Assembly: GCA_947178105.1 (NCBI GenBank)
Contig: CAMWXD010000030.1
Coordinates: forward strand, 1-48,025
Direction: 5' to 3'
Length of the DNA stretch: 48,025 nt
Origin: an uncultured Eubacterium sp.
GTDB lineage: Bacteria; Bacillota; Clostridia; Lachnospirales; Lachnospiraceae
The notes under the pieces were generated by a model. That model made no database searches, was not told where the DNA came from, and worked only from the letters and a program-made list of their open reading frames with translations. The position numbers were made by a program, and so were the translations under genes. Of the stretch, positions 26,154-37,209 are shown in pieces; position 1 is the stretch's first letter; every line of letters starts with the position of its first letter.

Positions 26154-26182
26154 TTGAGCTGAAAAATAAAAGATGCTATGCT
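26154..26182 (+). promoter_or_regulatory. Promoter of the beta-glucoside PTS operon
   Basis: TTGAGC (26154-26159), a 17-bp spacer and TATGCT (26177-26182), about 95 bp upstream of the EII gene. Confidence 0.6.
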
Positions 26183-26196
26183 GGTTCCAGATAAAG

Positions 26197-26206
26197 AGTG
26201 CGCACT
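26197..26206 (+). promoter_or_regulatory. Candidate LacI-family operator
   Basis: AGTGCGCACT is a perfect palindrome with a central CpG, the usual LacI-family operator form, placed just after the predicted start site where bound repressor would block transcription. Confidence 0.55.
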
Positions 26207-26275
26207 TTGATCTGACAGTAACCCACAGCAGGACATCTGCTGCAGGGCAAGGAAAAATGTAAGGGAGGAATCATC

Positions 26276-28144
26276 ATGGCAAAGGATTATACACAGTTAT
26301 CCAAAGACATCGTAAAATATGTCGGCGGTACTGAAAATGTAATTTCACTGTTCCACTGTGCAACCCGCCTTCGGTTTAAGGTCAAAGACAGCGCAGCAGT
26401 AGATAAGGAAAACCTGTCGCAGCTTTCAGGCGTCATCAAAGTACTCGAAAGCGGCGGGCAGATCCAGGTAGTCATCGGCAATCATGTCGCGGACGTCTGT
26501 GAAGCAGTTTTTCAGAATACGGGCTTGAAAAGGGACGCTGCGGCGGACGGACAAGACGCCGGCAGCAAAAACCTGTTAAATACACTGATGGATACGATCT
26601 CCGGCATTTTCGCACCGATGCTCGGTGCAATGAGCGGCGCAGGTATGCTCAAAGCGCTTTTGATCCTGCTTACAACCGCCCATCTGCTGGAGCCTGACAT
26701 GGGTACTTACCGTATTTTATACGCTGCGGCGGACGGCGTATTCAGCTTTCTTCCAATCGTGCTCGCACTGACTGCTGCGAATAAGTTCAAGGCAAACAGC
26801 TATGTAGCAATGGCTGTTGCTATGGCTTTGGTCTATCCAGATATGTCCGCAGCCTTTTCCGCAGGGGAATCGCTCACGTTTTTAAAGATTCCAGTCGTGC
26901 TGGTCAGCTATACCTCATCCGTTATTCCGATTATTATTTCGGTATACGTATTATCTAAGCTGGAAAAACTGCTGAACAAAATCATCCCGTCTGTCTTAAA
27001 AGGCTTTACCGTACCGCTTGTAAGCCTTGCTGTGATCGTGCCGATGACCTTCCTTGTCATTGGGCCAATCGCAGATACGGCAGGCAAACTGTTAGCATCC
27101 GGCTATACCGGGCTGGTAGGCCTAAACCCAGTCATTGCAGGAGGCATCCTTGGACTGATCTGGCCGGCAGCGGTCATGTTCGGCGTACACTGGGGATTTG
27201 TGCCGATCGTTATGAATAACATCCAAAATTTTGGCAGAGACACGTTATTTGTCATTACAGGCCCAAACAATATGGCGCAGGCAGGCGCAACGCTCGGTGT
27301 ATTTTTAAAGACGAAAAACAAAGAAATCAAAGAGCTTGCAGGGCCGACCGCCTTGTCTGCGGTACTCGCCGGCATCACGGAACCAGCTATTTACGGTGTA
27401 ACGCTCCGATTTAAAAAGCCGTTTTTTATCGGCGCCATATTTTCCGGCATAGCAGGCGCGATCGTTGCCGCGGCAGGAACGAGCGCACCGACATTGCTCA
27501 CGACGAGCGTTTTAACACTGCCTGGATATATCGGCACTGGATTTGTCGGATTTTTAATCGCATGTGCTGTTGCTTATTTCGGCGCTGCGGCTGTCACTTA
27601 CCTGTTTGGATACAGTGACGATATGCTTCCGAAAAAAGCTGCACCTTCCCCGGCTGCATCCGACGCGCCAGCGCCTTCCCAAGCAGGAGATGAAATCATA
27701 AAAGCTCCGGTAAACGGGAAAGCCATCCCATTATCTGAGGTAAAAGACGAAGCCTTCGCAGGCGGTATCCTGGGCATGGGCGCCGCGATCATACCAGAAA
27801 ACGGCAACATCTGTGCGCCATGCAGCGGCGTCATCAGCGCGATGTACCCAACCGGGCACGCTGTCGGCATCCAGTCTGACGCCGGAGCAGAAATCTTAAT
27901 CCATATCGGTATGGACACCGTATCGATGGACGGAGACGGCTTTGACGTAAAGGTAAAGGAAGGCCAGGCTGTCAAAGCAGGAGACCTGCTCGTATGCGCA
28001 GACCTTAAGAAAATACAGGCGGCGGGGCTGGAGATTACGACCCCGGTTATCGTGACAAATACGGAGGATTATCTGGAAATACGCCAGGAAGCGACAGGCA
28101 GCGTCCGCCAGGGCAGCGCATTCCTTTCATGTATTGGGAAATAG
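26276..28144 (+). CDS. bglP: PTS beta-glucoside-specific EIIBCA permease
   Basis: 622 residues in the order IIB-IIC-IIA. The EIIB phosphocysteine is C28 in SLFHCATRLRF, and EIIB ends near 90. About ten hydrophobic segments (about 105-460) form EIIC, including GVHWGFVPIVMNN and GITEPAIYGVTLRFKKPF, as in beta-glucoside transporters. A Pro/Ala linker leads to EIIA (about 485-622) with its phosphohistidine H543 in EILIHIGMDTVSMDG. It imports and phosphorylates beta-glucosides with phosphoenolpyruvate as donor. GGGAGG precedes ATG. It is the first gene of the operon with the DUF4038 and GH1 genes. No LicT-type antiterminator gene is present; regulation is by the LacI gene upstream. Confidence 0.95.
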   Translation: MAKDYTQLSKDIVKYVGGTENVISLFHCATRLRFKVKDSAAVDKENLSQLSGVIKVLESGGQIQVVIGNHVADVCEAVFQNTGLKRDAAADGQDAGSKNLLNTLMDTISGIFAPMLGAMSGAGMLKALLILLTTAHLLEPDMGTYRILYAAADGVFSFLPIVLALTAANKFKANSYVAMAVAMALVYPDMSAAFSAGESLTFLKIPVVLVSYTSSVIPIIISVYVLSKLEKLLNKIIPSVLKGFTVPLVSLAVIVPMTFLVIGPIADTAGKLLASGYTGLVGLNPVIAGGILGLIWPAAVMFGVHWGFVPIVMNNIQNFGRDTLFVITGPNNMAQAGATLGVFLKTKNKEIKELAGPTALSAVLAGITEPAIYGVTLRFKKPFFIGAIFSGIAGAIVAAAGTSAPTLLTTSVLTLPGYIGTGFVGFLIACAVAYFGAAAVTYLFGYSDDMLPKKAAPSPAASDAPAPSQAGDEIIKAPVNGKAIPLSEVKDEAFAGGILGMGAAIIPENGNICAPCSGVISAMYPTGHAVGIQSDAGAEILIHIGMDTVSMDGDGFDVKVKEGQAVKAGDLLVCADLKKIQAAGLEITTPVIVTNTEDYLEIRQEATGSVRQGSAFLSCIGK

Positions 28145-28157
28145 GAGGATTCAAACT

Positions 28158-30888
<2,731 letters not shown>

Positions 30889-30900
30889 CCTGTATCAGGC

Positions 30901-30941
30901 AGGGGCTGGCGAAAAATCAAATGGTTTTCCGCCAGTCCCCC
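30901..30941 (+). terminator. Hairpin after the PTS operon
   Basis: GGGGCTGGCG and CGCCAGTCCCC with an inner AAAA/TTTT pairing. It lacks a clear U tract, so termination strength is uncertain. Confidence 0.5.
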
Positions 30942-30969
30942 TACCCTATGTGAAAAAAGGATTCCTCTT

Positions 30970-31521
30970 CTATTCTAAACTGATCTGCGAAAAGTCAATC
31001 TCAAGATCATCATAGATCCCTGCTTTCACTTTATCAATGAAAGAATACTCTTCAAACGTATCCTTTTCAAAATGATAAACAGTGACGCGTAAATTCATCG
31101 GGTCAACAATCCAATATTCCCTGACACCTGCTGTGCGATATTTAAACAGCTTCTTATTATAGTCCATCGAACGGCTCGCAGGTGAAACAATCTCAATCAT
31201 CCAATCCGGCGCCCCTTTGCACCCTTCGTCTGTGAGTTTGCTTTTATCGCAAACCACACATATATCAGGTTCCACATAAATTTCATGATCAGCATTTAAA
31301 AATACTGCAAACGGTGAAGGAAAAACCTCACAAGCTCCTTTCTTTCTTCCTATATATGCCCTGATCCGAAAGGATAATTCCATAATTATTCGCTGATGAA
31401 CCAAACTTGGCGCAGCCATCATATACAATTCTCCGTCGATAAGCTCTGCTCTTTGCCCGTCTGGTAGGCGAAAAACATCCTCTATGGTAAAAGATTCTAA
31501 CTGTTTTGCTAATGCACTCAT
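30970..31521 (-). CDS. Uma2-family putative endonuclease (DUF820), intact
   Basis: 183 residues from ATG 31521 (AAGGGG upstream); 11 more codons are open 5' but unsupported. The order of motifs is complete: FTIEDVFRLPDGQRAELIDGELY, MMAAPSLVHQRIIMELSFRIR, VEPDICVVCDKSKL (Asp), GAPDWMIEIVSPASRSMDY (Glu and Ser) and GVREYWIVDPMNLRVTVYHFE. It is a close paralogue of the broken copy at 20447-20919 and serves as the reference for its deletion. Family members are often multi-copy in a genome; biological role unknown. Confidence 0.85.
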   Translation of the reverse strand: MSALAKQLESFTIEDVFRLPDGQRAELIDGELYMMAAPSLVHQRIIMELSFRIRAYIGRKKGACEVFPSPFAVFLNADHEIYVEPDICVVCDKSKLTDEGCKGAPDWMIEIVSPASRSMDYNKKLFKYRTAGVREYWIVDPMNLRVTVYHFEKDTFEEYSFIDKVKAGIYDDLEIDFSQISLE

Positions 31522-31625
31522 TCTTTTTACACCCCTTTTGTACCCTGCATTCATTGGCTGTGAAATGATGAAACCATATGGTTATTATATAAAACCTTGC
31601 CGCATAAAACAATACCATGTTTCTC

Positions 31626-31768
31626 GTTACTATTCACGGCCTGGGGCCGCTCATAGTAACGGTTCGGGGCGATATTTAAAGTTTGCTCCGCAAAATCGCC
31701 CCTCACTCCTGAATCATGTTTTCACGGAACGCGCATCTGGTGCGCGTTCCTGACCCGTGAATAGTAAC
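31626..31768. mobile_element. MITE-like element, 143 bp, with 14-bp TIRs and 8-bp TSD
   Basis: The ends are GTTACTATTCACGG (31626-31639) and its exact complement CCGTGAATAGTAAC (31755-31768). The 8-bp direct repeat TGTTTCTC flanks both sides (31618-31625 and 31769-31776), as expected for a target-site duplication. Inside are further hairpins (GGAACGCGCA/TGCGCGTTCC; GGGGCGAT/ATCGCCCC) and no coding frame. It looks like a non-autonomous transposed repeat. Confidence 0.8.
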
Positions 31769-31807
31769 TGTTTCTCTCAACAGACACCGCCCAGTTTCAT
31801 GAAAGTA

Positions 31808-31836
31808 TAGACATTTCTTCTATATTAAGGTAAAAT
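31808..31836 (+). promoter_or_regulatory. Candidate promoter of the aldo/keto reductase gene
   Basis: TAGACA, a 17-bp spacer and TAAAAT, about 90 bp before the start. Confidence 0.4.
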
Positions 31837-31926
31837 TTATAGCAGCACTTTATTGGACACAATCACAAACTGCCTGTGCAAATGATTGCCGGCAGTTTCA
31901 AAAACGGAAGGAAAGAGGAAAACAAC

Positions 31927-33075
31927 ATGAACTACAGGGAATTAGGAACTACCGGGCTTTCCGTCAGTGAAATCGGCATGGGCTGCGAAGGCTTCAGTGA
32001 AAACGGCTATACCATGGCAAAGGAGCTGTTTGATGCAGCGCAAAAGCACGGTGTCAATTATTTTGACCTGTATGCATCCGACCCGCGCGTGCGTGAAGCG
32101 GTCGGAAACGCCATGCTTGGACGCAGGGAAAAGTTTATTGTACAGTCCCATATCTGCTCCATCTGGCAGGACGGGCAATACAAAAGGAGCCGTGACTTGG
32201 ACGAAGTCCGTGCAGGATTTGAAGATATGCTCCGGCTGCTGCAAACCGATTACATCGATGTCGGCATGATCCACTACTGTGACTCCATGTCGGACTGGGA
32301 AACCATCCGCCAAAACGGCATCCTGGATTATGCAGCCGCACTGAAAAAGCAGCGCCGCATCCATCATATCGGGCTGAGCAGCCACAACCCGCAGGTAGCG
32401 CTTGCGGCTGTCCGCACCGGACTGATCGAAGTACTGATGTTCAGCGTCAATCCGTGCTATGACATGCAGCCCGCAGACGAAGACGTCAATGAACTATGGA
32501 ACGAAGAAAAATACAAACAACCGCTGATCAATATGGACCCGCAGCGCCAGGAATTATACGAGGCGTGCCAGACACTCGGCGTCGGCATTACCGTGATGAA
32601 AGCGTTTGGCGGCGGCGACCTGTTAAACGAGCAGCTTTCCCCGGCAAAAAAAGCGCTGAGCGTACACCAATGCCTGCATTATGCCCTAACACGCCCGGCA
32701 GTCGCAACGGTCTTAGCAGGCGCGCACTCTTTGGAACAGTTTGAGCAATGTATCTCCTATGAATCCGCATCCGAAGAAGAAAAAGATTATGCACCCGCCT
32801 TTGCTGCTTTCCCAAATATCAGTTGGGAAGGGCACTGTATGTATTGCAGCCATTGCGCTCCGTGTCCGAAAAAAATTGACATTGCCTCTGTCACCAAGTT
32901 TTTCAATCTGACACGCGCACAAAATATCGTACCAGAAACTGTCAGAGAACATTACGAGACGCTTGCACACCATGCAGGAGAATGCATCGAATGCGGCGCC
33001 TGTGAGACAAGATGCCCGTTCCATGTCCCGATTCGGGAAAATATGAAACAGGCTGCAAAGGTTTTTGGAAAATAG
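31927..33075 (+). CDS. Aldo/keto reductase with C-terminal ferredoxin-like domain
   Basis: 382 residues from ATG 31927 (GGAAAGAGG upstream). The N-terminal TIM barrel begins MNYRELGTTGLSVSEIGMGC and contains YFDLYASDP (catalytic Asp/Tyr region), YIDVGMIHYCDSM (His) and IGLSSHNPQVA. The C-terminal part carries eight Cys in two 4Fe-4S-like motifs: CMYCSHCAPCPKKID and CIECGACETRCPFHVP. This fused type is common in anaerobes; the iron-sulfur clusters probably pass electrons to or from the barrel. The substrate is unknown. Confidence 0.88.
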   Translation: MNYRELGTTGLSVSEIGMGCEGFSENGYTMAKELFDAAQKHGVNYFDLYASDPRVREAVGNAMLGRREKFIVQSHICSIWQDGQYKRSRDLDEVRAGFEDMLRLLQTDYIDVGMIHYCDSMSDWETIRQNGILDYAAALKKQRRIHHIGLSSHNPQVALAAVRTGLIEVLMFSVNPCYDMQPADEDVNELWNEEKYKQPLINMDPQRQELYEACQTLGVGITVMKAFGGGDLLNEQLSPAKKALSVHQCLHYALTRPAVATVLAGAHSLEQFEQCISYESASEEEKDYAPAFAAFPNISWEGHCMYCSHCAPCPKKIDIASVTKFFNLTRAQNIVPETVREHYETLAHHAGECIECGACETRCPFHVPIRENMKQAAKVFGK

Positions 33076-33108
33076 AAAGAAAAGATTCTAAGCCAGGAGG
33101 AGAAAACG

Positions 33109-33501
33109 ATGGGCCAAAACCAAGAAAGACAACTGACTACAGATGTAACCTTTGAAAAAACAGAATGTACAGCGCCAAAAACAATCAGCACGCAAGAAAT
33201 CACAGACCAGGAAATATCCTCCTGGATGGCGGTAGAAAACTGCCTTTGGGATATGTTTGAGGATGCGGACGAATTTGTCGTACTGACATTAGAGGAAATC
33301 CAGCATCAAATACGATATGTACAGGCAGCACAGATTGAGGACGGAATCATTGTACAGCTTGGCATCGAAGAAGGCGATCATACAAGGCTGGTAGAAAAGG
33401 CTTGTACAAAAGAAGAGTGCTGTGAGATTTTCCAGGAGTTTTACAACAGCTCTTATGTGCAGGATGTCGAACAATATAAGCCCGTACAGTTTTATGTGTA
33501 G
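33109..33501 (+). CDS. Hypothetical protein, 130 aa
   Basis: An acidic soluble protein (many Glu and Asp, low basic content) with a good ribosome site (AGGAGGAG). No domain is recognised. The central part WMAVENCLWDMFEDADEFVVLTLEEIQ... and CTKEECCEIFQEFYNSS has four Cys and looks folded. The unstructured N-terminus has about 35 residues. It lies 33 bp after the aldo/keto reductase gene and 10 bp before the YhcC-like gene, so the three are probably co-transcribed. Confidence 0.75.
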   Translation: MGQNQERQLTTDVTFEKTECTAPKTISTQEITDQEISSWMAVENCLWDMFEDADEFVVLTLEEIQHQIRYVQAAQIEDGIIVQLGIEEGDHTRLVEKACTKEECCEIFQEFYNSSYVQDVEQYKPVQFYV

Positions 33502-33511
33502 GACTCTCACT

Positions 33512-34513
33512 ATGAACAATGGAAACCATATTGATCCTGAAAAAACCACTTGGGACGGGCGCCCTTATTACTCTTTTAGCACCTGGCTGAAACAGCAATT
33601 TGGCACAAAAGTCTATAAACTGTCCCTGGACGCCGGGATGACTTGTCCAAACCGGGACGGAACCATCGGGTATGGCGGCTGCATTTTTTGCAGCGCAGGC
33701 GGTTCCGGTGATTTTGCAGAAAAACCCCGCGATCCTTTAAAGCCCGAGATCGGACAGCAGATCGACGCTGCAAAACTGCTTGTTTCTAGAAAAATCCCGC
33801 CCACTGGCCCATTTATTGCTTATTTTCAATCCTTTACAAACACCTACGCTCCTGTCTCAAGATTAAAAACACTATTTACTGCTGCAATCGAACACCCGGA
33901 AATCGCCGCGCTTTCCATCGCAACCCGGCCGGACTGCCTGGAGCCTGAAAAAATCCAGCTTTTAAGCAATCTAAATGCCCAAAAGCCCGTCCTGGTAGAG
34001 CTTGGGCTACAGACCATCCATCCCGAAACGGCTGCATGGATCCGGCGCGGCTATCCGCTTGTCTGTTTTGAAGATACCGTCCGCCGGCTGCACGCAGCCG
34101 GCATTCCTGTGATTGTACACCTGATTCTTGGGATGCCTGGAGAATCCTATGCACAAATGCTGCAATCCATAGACTATCTCGCCCGGTTTTCCCCAGCGAT
34201 AAGCGGGATCAAGCTGCAACTGCTGCACATTTTAAAAGGAACCGATCTGGCAAAGCTGTATGCTGCGCATCCGTTTCCGCTTTTTACGATGGATGCATAT
34301 GTCGATTTTGCAATTACCTGCCTGGAACACCTGCCTCCGTCCATGGTGATCCACCGCCTGACCGGAGACGCGCCGAAAAAGCTCCTTGTTGCGCCCGCCT
34401 GGAGTGCGGATAAAAAGCGGGTTTTAAATATGTTTACCAGGCGGTTTCGGGAACGAGGCACCTGGCAGGGGAAATCTTTCAATCCAACAGATTTTTCATA
34501 CTGTGCAGACTGA
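33512..34513 (+). CDS. TIGR01212-family radical SAM protein (YhcC-like)
   Basis: 333 residues from ATG 33512. The N-terminal radical SAM site is CPNRDGTIGYGGCIFC (C-x11-C-x2-C), the spacing typical of the YhcC branch. LGLQTIHPETAAWIRRGYPL and VHLILGMPGESYAQM follow, as in Elp3-like radical SAM enzymes. YhcC proteins have no settled function; a role in RNA modification or anaerobic metabolism has been suggested. The frame is open earlier inside the preceding gene, but GTAGGA just before ATG 33512 and family N-termini decide this start. Its 3' end overlaps the convergent P-type ATPase gene by 35 bp. Confidence 0.88.
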   Translation: MNNGNHIDPEKTTWDGRPYYSFSTWLKQQFGTKVYKLSLDAGMTCPNRDGTIGYGGCIFCSAGGSGDFAEKPRDPLKPEIGQQIDAAKLLVSRKIPPTGPFIAYFQSFTNTYAPVSRLKTLFTAAIEHPEIAALSIATRPDCLEPEKIQLLSNLNAQKPVLVELGLQTIHPETAAWIRRGYPLVCFEDTVRRLHAAGIPVIVHLILGMPGESYAQMLQSIDYLARFSPAISGIKLQLLHILKGTDLAKLYAAHPFPLFTMDAYVDFAITCLEHLPPSMVIHRLTGDAPKKLLVAPAWSADKKRVLNMFTRRFRERGTWQGKSFNPTDFSYCAD

Positions 34514-36554
34514 TTGCCAAAGTGGACGCATTATGCACAAATGCAGATACTGCGGGCTGTGCCACGCCGCAGATTCCAAACAGTATCAGGCATGAATTAA
34601 TGCCTATAATACTGACATAATTTTTGCGGATGCGCACTGCCAGCCTGTCGCTGATTGCTTTCAATGTTACAAGCCCGGACAGATGATCCACATTAATTGT
34701 AATGTCCGCAACATCTCTTGCAATCTGTGCGCCGTCGCTGACCGCAATCCCCACATCTGCGGCGGAAAGCGCTGGAGAGTCATTCATGCCGTCTCCAACC
34801 ATAATGACCTTCCTGCCCGCTGCTTTTTCCTTTTCCACAAATGCCGCCTTATCTTCCGGCAGCACTTCTGAATCATATGCATCCACGCCGATTTTTGATG
34901 CAATGGAACTTGCTGTCCGTTCACTGTCTCCAGTCATCATAACGATCTTTGTAAATCCCGCCTTTTTCAATGCCGCTACTACCTCTCCCGCTTCTTCCCG
35001 CAGCGGGTCTTCTATACAGATGGCAGCAGCCAATTTCCCTTCAATCGCAAGATACAAATGCGAATATTCAGAAGGAAGGCTTTCAAACCTTTCCATCATC
35101 TCCTCTGGTACAAAACAACGCTCATCCTCAAATACAAAATGATAGCTCCCGATAATCACTTTTCTGCCGTCCACCATAGAGGAAATCCCATGTGCCACAA
35201 TATATTCCACTTTAGAATGCCTTTCTTCATGGACAATCCCGCGTTCCACGGCAGCCTGCACTACCGCCCTAGCCATAGAATGCGGAAAATGCTCTTCCAG
35301 ACAAGCCGCAATGCCCAAAAGCTCGTCGACATGTTCCGAAACAAACGGCACAATTTCTGCTACAACAGGATGCGCTTTTGTAACCGTCCCGGTTTTATCA
35401 AAAACAATCGTGTCTGCCTGTGCAATTCTTTCTAAAAATTTCCCGCCCTTCACCGTAATCTGATATGCGCCTGCTTCCCTGATGGCTGACAGCACAGCAA
35501 TCGGTATGGACAGTTTCAAAGCGCAAGAAAAATCCACCATCAGCACAGACAATGCCTTTGTCGCATTTCTCGTCAGCAGATAGACAACGGCTGCGCCAAG
35601 CAGCGTATATGGCACCAGCTTATCCGCGATCTGTATCGCATTTCCTTCCATAGATGATTTTAACTGCTCTGATTCCTCGATCATACGGACTATTTTTTCA
35701 TATTTATTCGAGCCAGAGGTTTCTTTTACCCGTACTACCAGTCCCCCTGCTTCCAATACCGTTCCCGCATATACATAGCCGCCTGGTTCTTTTGGAACCG
35801 GCAATGCTTCCCCTGTTAAGGATGCCTGGCTGACTTCCCCGCTCCCTTTTAATACCACTCCGTCAAACGGGATCACACTTCCCATGCGAATGACAATCGC
35901 ATCTCCCTGCCTTACCTGGCCCGTATCCACCAATATCTCTTTGCCATCCGCCAGCAGCCAAACCTTGCTGATATTCAGCGACATGCTCCTTGCCAAATCA
36001 TCTACGGATTTTTTATGTGTCCACTCCTCCAGGATCTCTCCGATATCAAGCAAAAACATAACGGAGCCTGCTGTATTCAGATTGCCTCTCAGCACGGATA
36101 CCGCAATTGCCGTCCCATCCAAAACTGCCACTTCGATCTTCCCTTTGCCCAAAGAACAGATTCCCTTCCAGATATATTTCACGGACTTGCAGATAGCAAT
36201 AAGATCCCGCACCGGCATAGGCAGGAACAGTTTGCTTCCAATACGCAATACCACCTTCTGTACGATCTTGTCCCAGTACTTCTGGCTTGTCTCCCTCCCG
36301 GAATTTTGCCAGGCATGTTCCGGCACTGTTGTATTCTGGAAGGAAAATTTCTTAAGAAAATGGATGACCTCCTCCCTCGTTCCATCATAACAGATTGCTG
36401 CATCCTGGTTTCTCTCATATACTTTTACAGCAGTGACCGATTTCTGCCTCAAAAGATCATACTGGAGTACCTCTGCATCTTTCCATGACATCCGGCTACA
36501 GGCAAAGTGCACTCTCATGCGCCCTTTTATTTCATGTACAATTTTAAATTTCAT
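34479..36554 (-). CDS. P1B-type heavy-metal ATPase with atypical SCA motif
   Basis: About 691 residues from ATG 36554 (AAGGAGG inside the earlier open codons). The N-terminal 70 residues are HMA-like (FKIVHEIKGRMRVHF) but lack CxxC. The ATPase core is complete: actuator SLTGEALPVPK, phosphorylation site DKTGTVTK, HP-region EEHFPHSMARAV and hinge VGDGMNDSPALS. The membrane metal site, usually CPC, SPC or CPH, reads DFSCALKLSIPIA here, so the Pro is replaced by Ala. The last helix has HNASTLAISLHSMKNLL. Metal specificity cannot be assigned; a neighbouring feoA and Fur-type regulator point to iron or another divalent metal (inference). Last gene of the metal operon; convergent with the YhcC-like gene. 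Confidence 0.9.
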   Translation of the reverse strand: MKFKIVHEIKGRMRVHFACSRMSWKDAEVLQYDLLRQKSVTAVKVYERNQDAAICYDGTREEVIHFLKKFSFQNTTVPEHAWQNSGRETSQKYWDKIVQKVVLRIGSKLFLPMPVRDLIAICKSVKYIWKGICSLGKGKIEVAVLDGTAIAVSVLRGNLNTAGSVMFLLDIGEILEEWTHKKSVDDLARSMSLNISKVWLLADGKEILVDTGQVRQGDAIVIRMGSVIPFDGVVLKGSGEVSQASLTGEALPVPKEPGGYVYAGTVLEAGGLVVRVKETSGSNKYEKIVRMIEESEQLKSSMEGNAIQIADKLVPYTLLGAAVVYLLTRNATKALSVLMVDFSCALKLSIPIAVLSAIREAGAYQITVKGGKFLERIAQADTIVFDKTGTVTKAHPVVAEIVPFVSEHVDELLGIAACLEEHFPHSMARAVVQAAVERGIVHEERHSKVEYIVAHGISSMVDGRKVIIGSYHFVFEDERCFVPEEMMERFESLPSEYSHLYLAIEGKLAAAICIEDPLREEAGEVVAALKKAGFTKIVMMTGDSERTASSIASKIGVDAYDSEVLPEDKAAFVEKEKAAGRKVIMVGDGMNDSPALSAADVGIAVSDGAQIARDVADITINVDHLSGLVTLKAISDRLAVRIRKNYVSIIGINSCLILFGICGVAQPAVSAFVHNASTLAISLHSMKNLLD

Positions 36555-36575
36555 CGATATCTGGCCTCCTTTTGT

Positions 36576-36605
36576 CAAAAAACACCTGCAGTATCCCGCA
36601 GGTGT
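36576..36605 (-). terminator. Terminator or attenuator between the DUF6110 gene and the ATPase gene
   Basis: On the minus strand ACACCTGC/GCAGGTGT with an 8-nt loop, followed by TTTTTT, lies directly before the ATPase ribosome site. It would reduce read-through into the ATPase. Confidence 0.7.
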
Positions 36606-36632
36606 CCTGATCTTCCATCCTGTAACAACATG

Positions 36633-37016
36633 TTACTCTGTGCCATCGACTTCCTTATATCCATGATCTTGCGCATCACTCGCTTCGTCCACATTGCTCC
36701 GATCCTGCGCATCACTCGCTTCTTCCGCAGCGCTTCGATCCTGCGCATCACTTTCATCTTCAAACTCCGTTTCTTTCGAAGCCCTTTCTGCATTGATCTG
36801 CGTAGCTTCCGCATAAATATCCTCTGCATTTTCCTGCATACACGTAACTACCTTCATGACACCTTCCTTCGCCCGCAGCACCGCAGCCGTACAATGGGTA
36901 TATACTTTTTTAGCATCTCTGCTGGATAAGATCTTAATGCCTGCTGTGCCAAACAACACCCCTGCTGCAAAAATCCCTGTTTTTTTCGTATCAATCTTAC
37001 TCAAAATATCCATCAT
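36633..37016 (-). CDS. DUF6110 family protein with repeated acidic tail
   Basis: 127 residues from ATG 37016 (AGGAGG upstream). The N-terminal part KKTGIFAAGVLFGTAGIKIL is one hydrophobic segment, followed by SSRDAKKVYTHCTAAVLRAKEGVMKVV, a pattern I know from DUF6110 proteins that accompany P1B ATPases in gut clostridia. The C-terminal 45 residues are acidic, with three SDAQD units encoded by a 36-bp tandem repeat. It could be a membrane-linked partner or metal chaperone of the ATPase; that is inference. Position: between the 26-aa peptide and the ATPase. Confidence 0.75.
   Translation of the reverse strand: MMDILSKIDTKKTGIFAAGVLFGTAGIKILSSRDAKKVYTHCTAAVLRAKEGVMKVVTCMQENAEDIYAEATQINAERASKETEFEDESDAQDRSAAEEASDAQDRSNVDEASDAQDHGYKEVDGTE
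36665..36755. repeat. 36-bp in-frame tandem repeat in the DUF6110 gene
   Basis: GATCYTGCGCATCACT occurs at 36665, 36701 and 36737, exactly 36 bp apart, giving 12-residue protein repeats around SDAQDRS. Confidence 0.8.
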
Positions 37017-37035
37017 ACCAATTTTCCTCCTGCGC

Positions 37036-37116
37036 CTATTGATGTTTGTAGCCTGTATAGATTGCCATTGCCATACATATTACCGCGGCCCATGCCCAAA
37101 ATCTGTGCTTTTTCAT
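37036..37116 (-). CDS. 26-residue membrane micropeptide
   Basis: ATG 37116 follows GGAGGGACGCCAA and encodes MKKHRFWAWAAVICMAMAIY and then TGYKHQ. The basic N-terminus and a roughly 17-residue hydrophobic core suggest a single membrane helix. It is 93 bp after the Fur-like gene and 19 bp before the DUF6110 gene, on the same strand. Small peptides of this kind are seen beside similar ATPase operons, and the good ribosome site supports translation. Role unknown; a small regulatory subunit of the ATPase is one possibility. Confidence 0.6.
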   Translation of the reverse strand: MKKHRFWAWAAVICMAMAIYTGYKHQ

Positions 37117-37209
37117 TTGGCGTCCCTCCTTTACCCTTCCATTATACTTTCTAATATCCCTGATTTCCAACAAATTCATCTTATTGACAAATTTTCTCAT
37201 TAACAGAGC

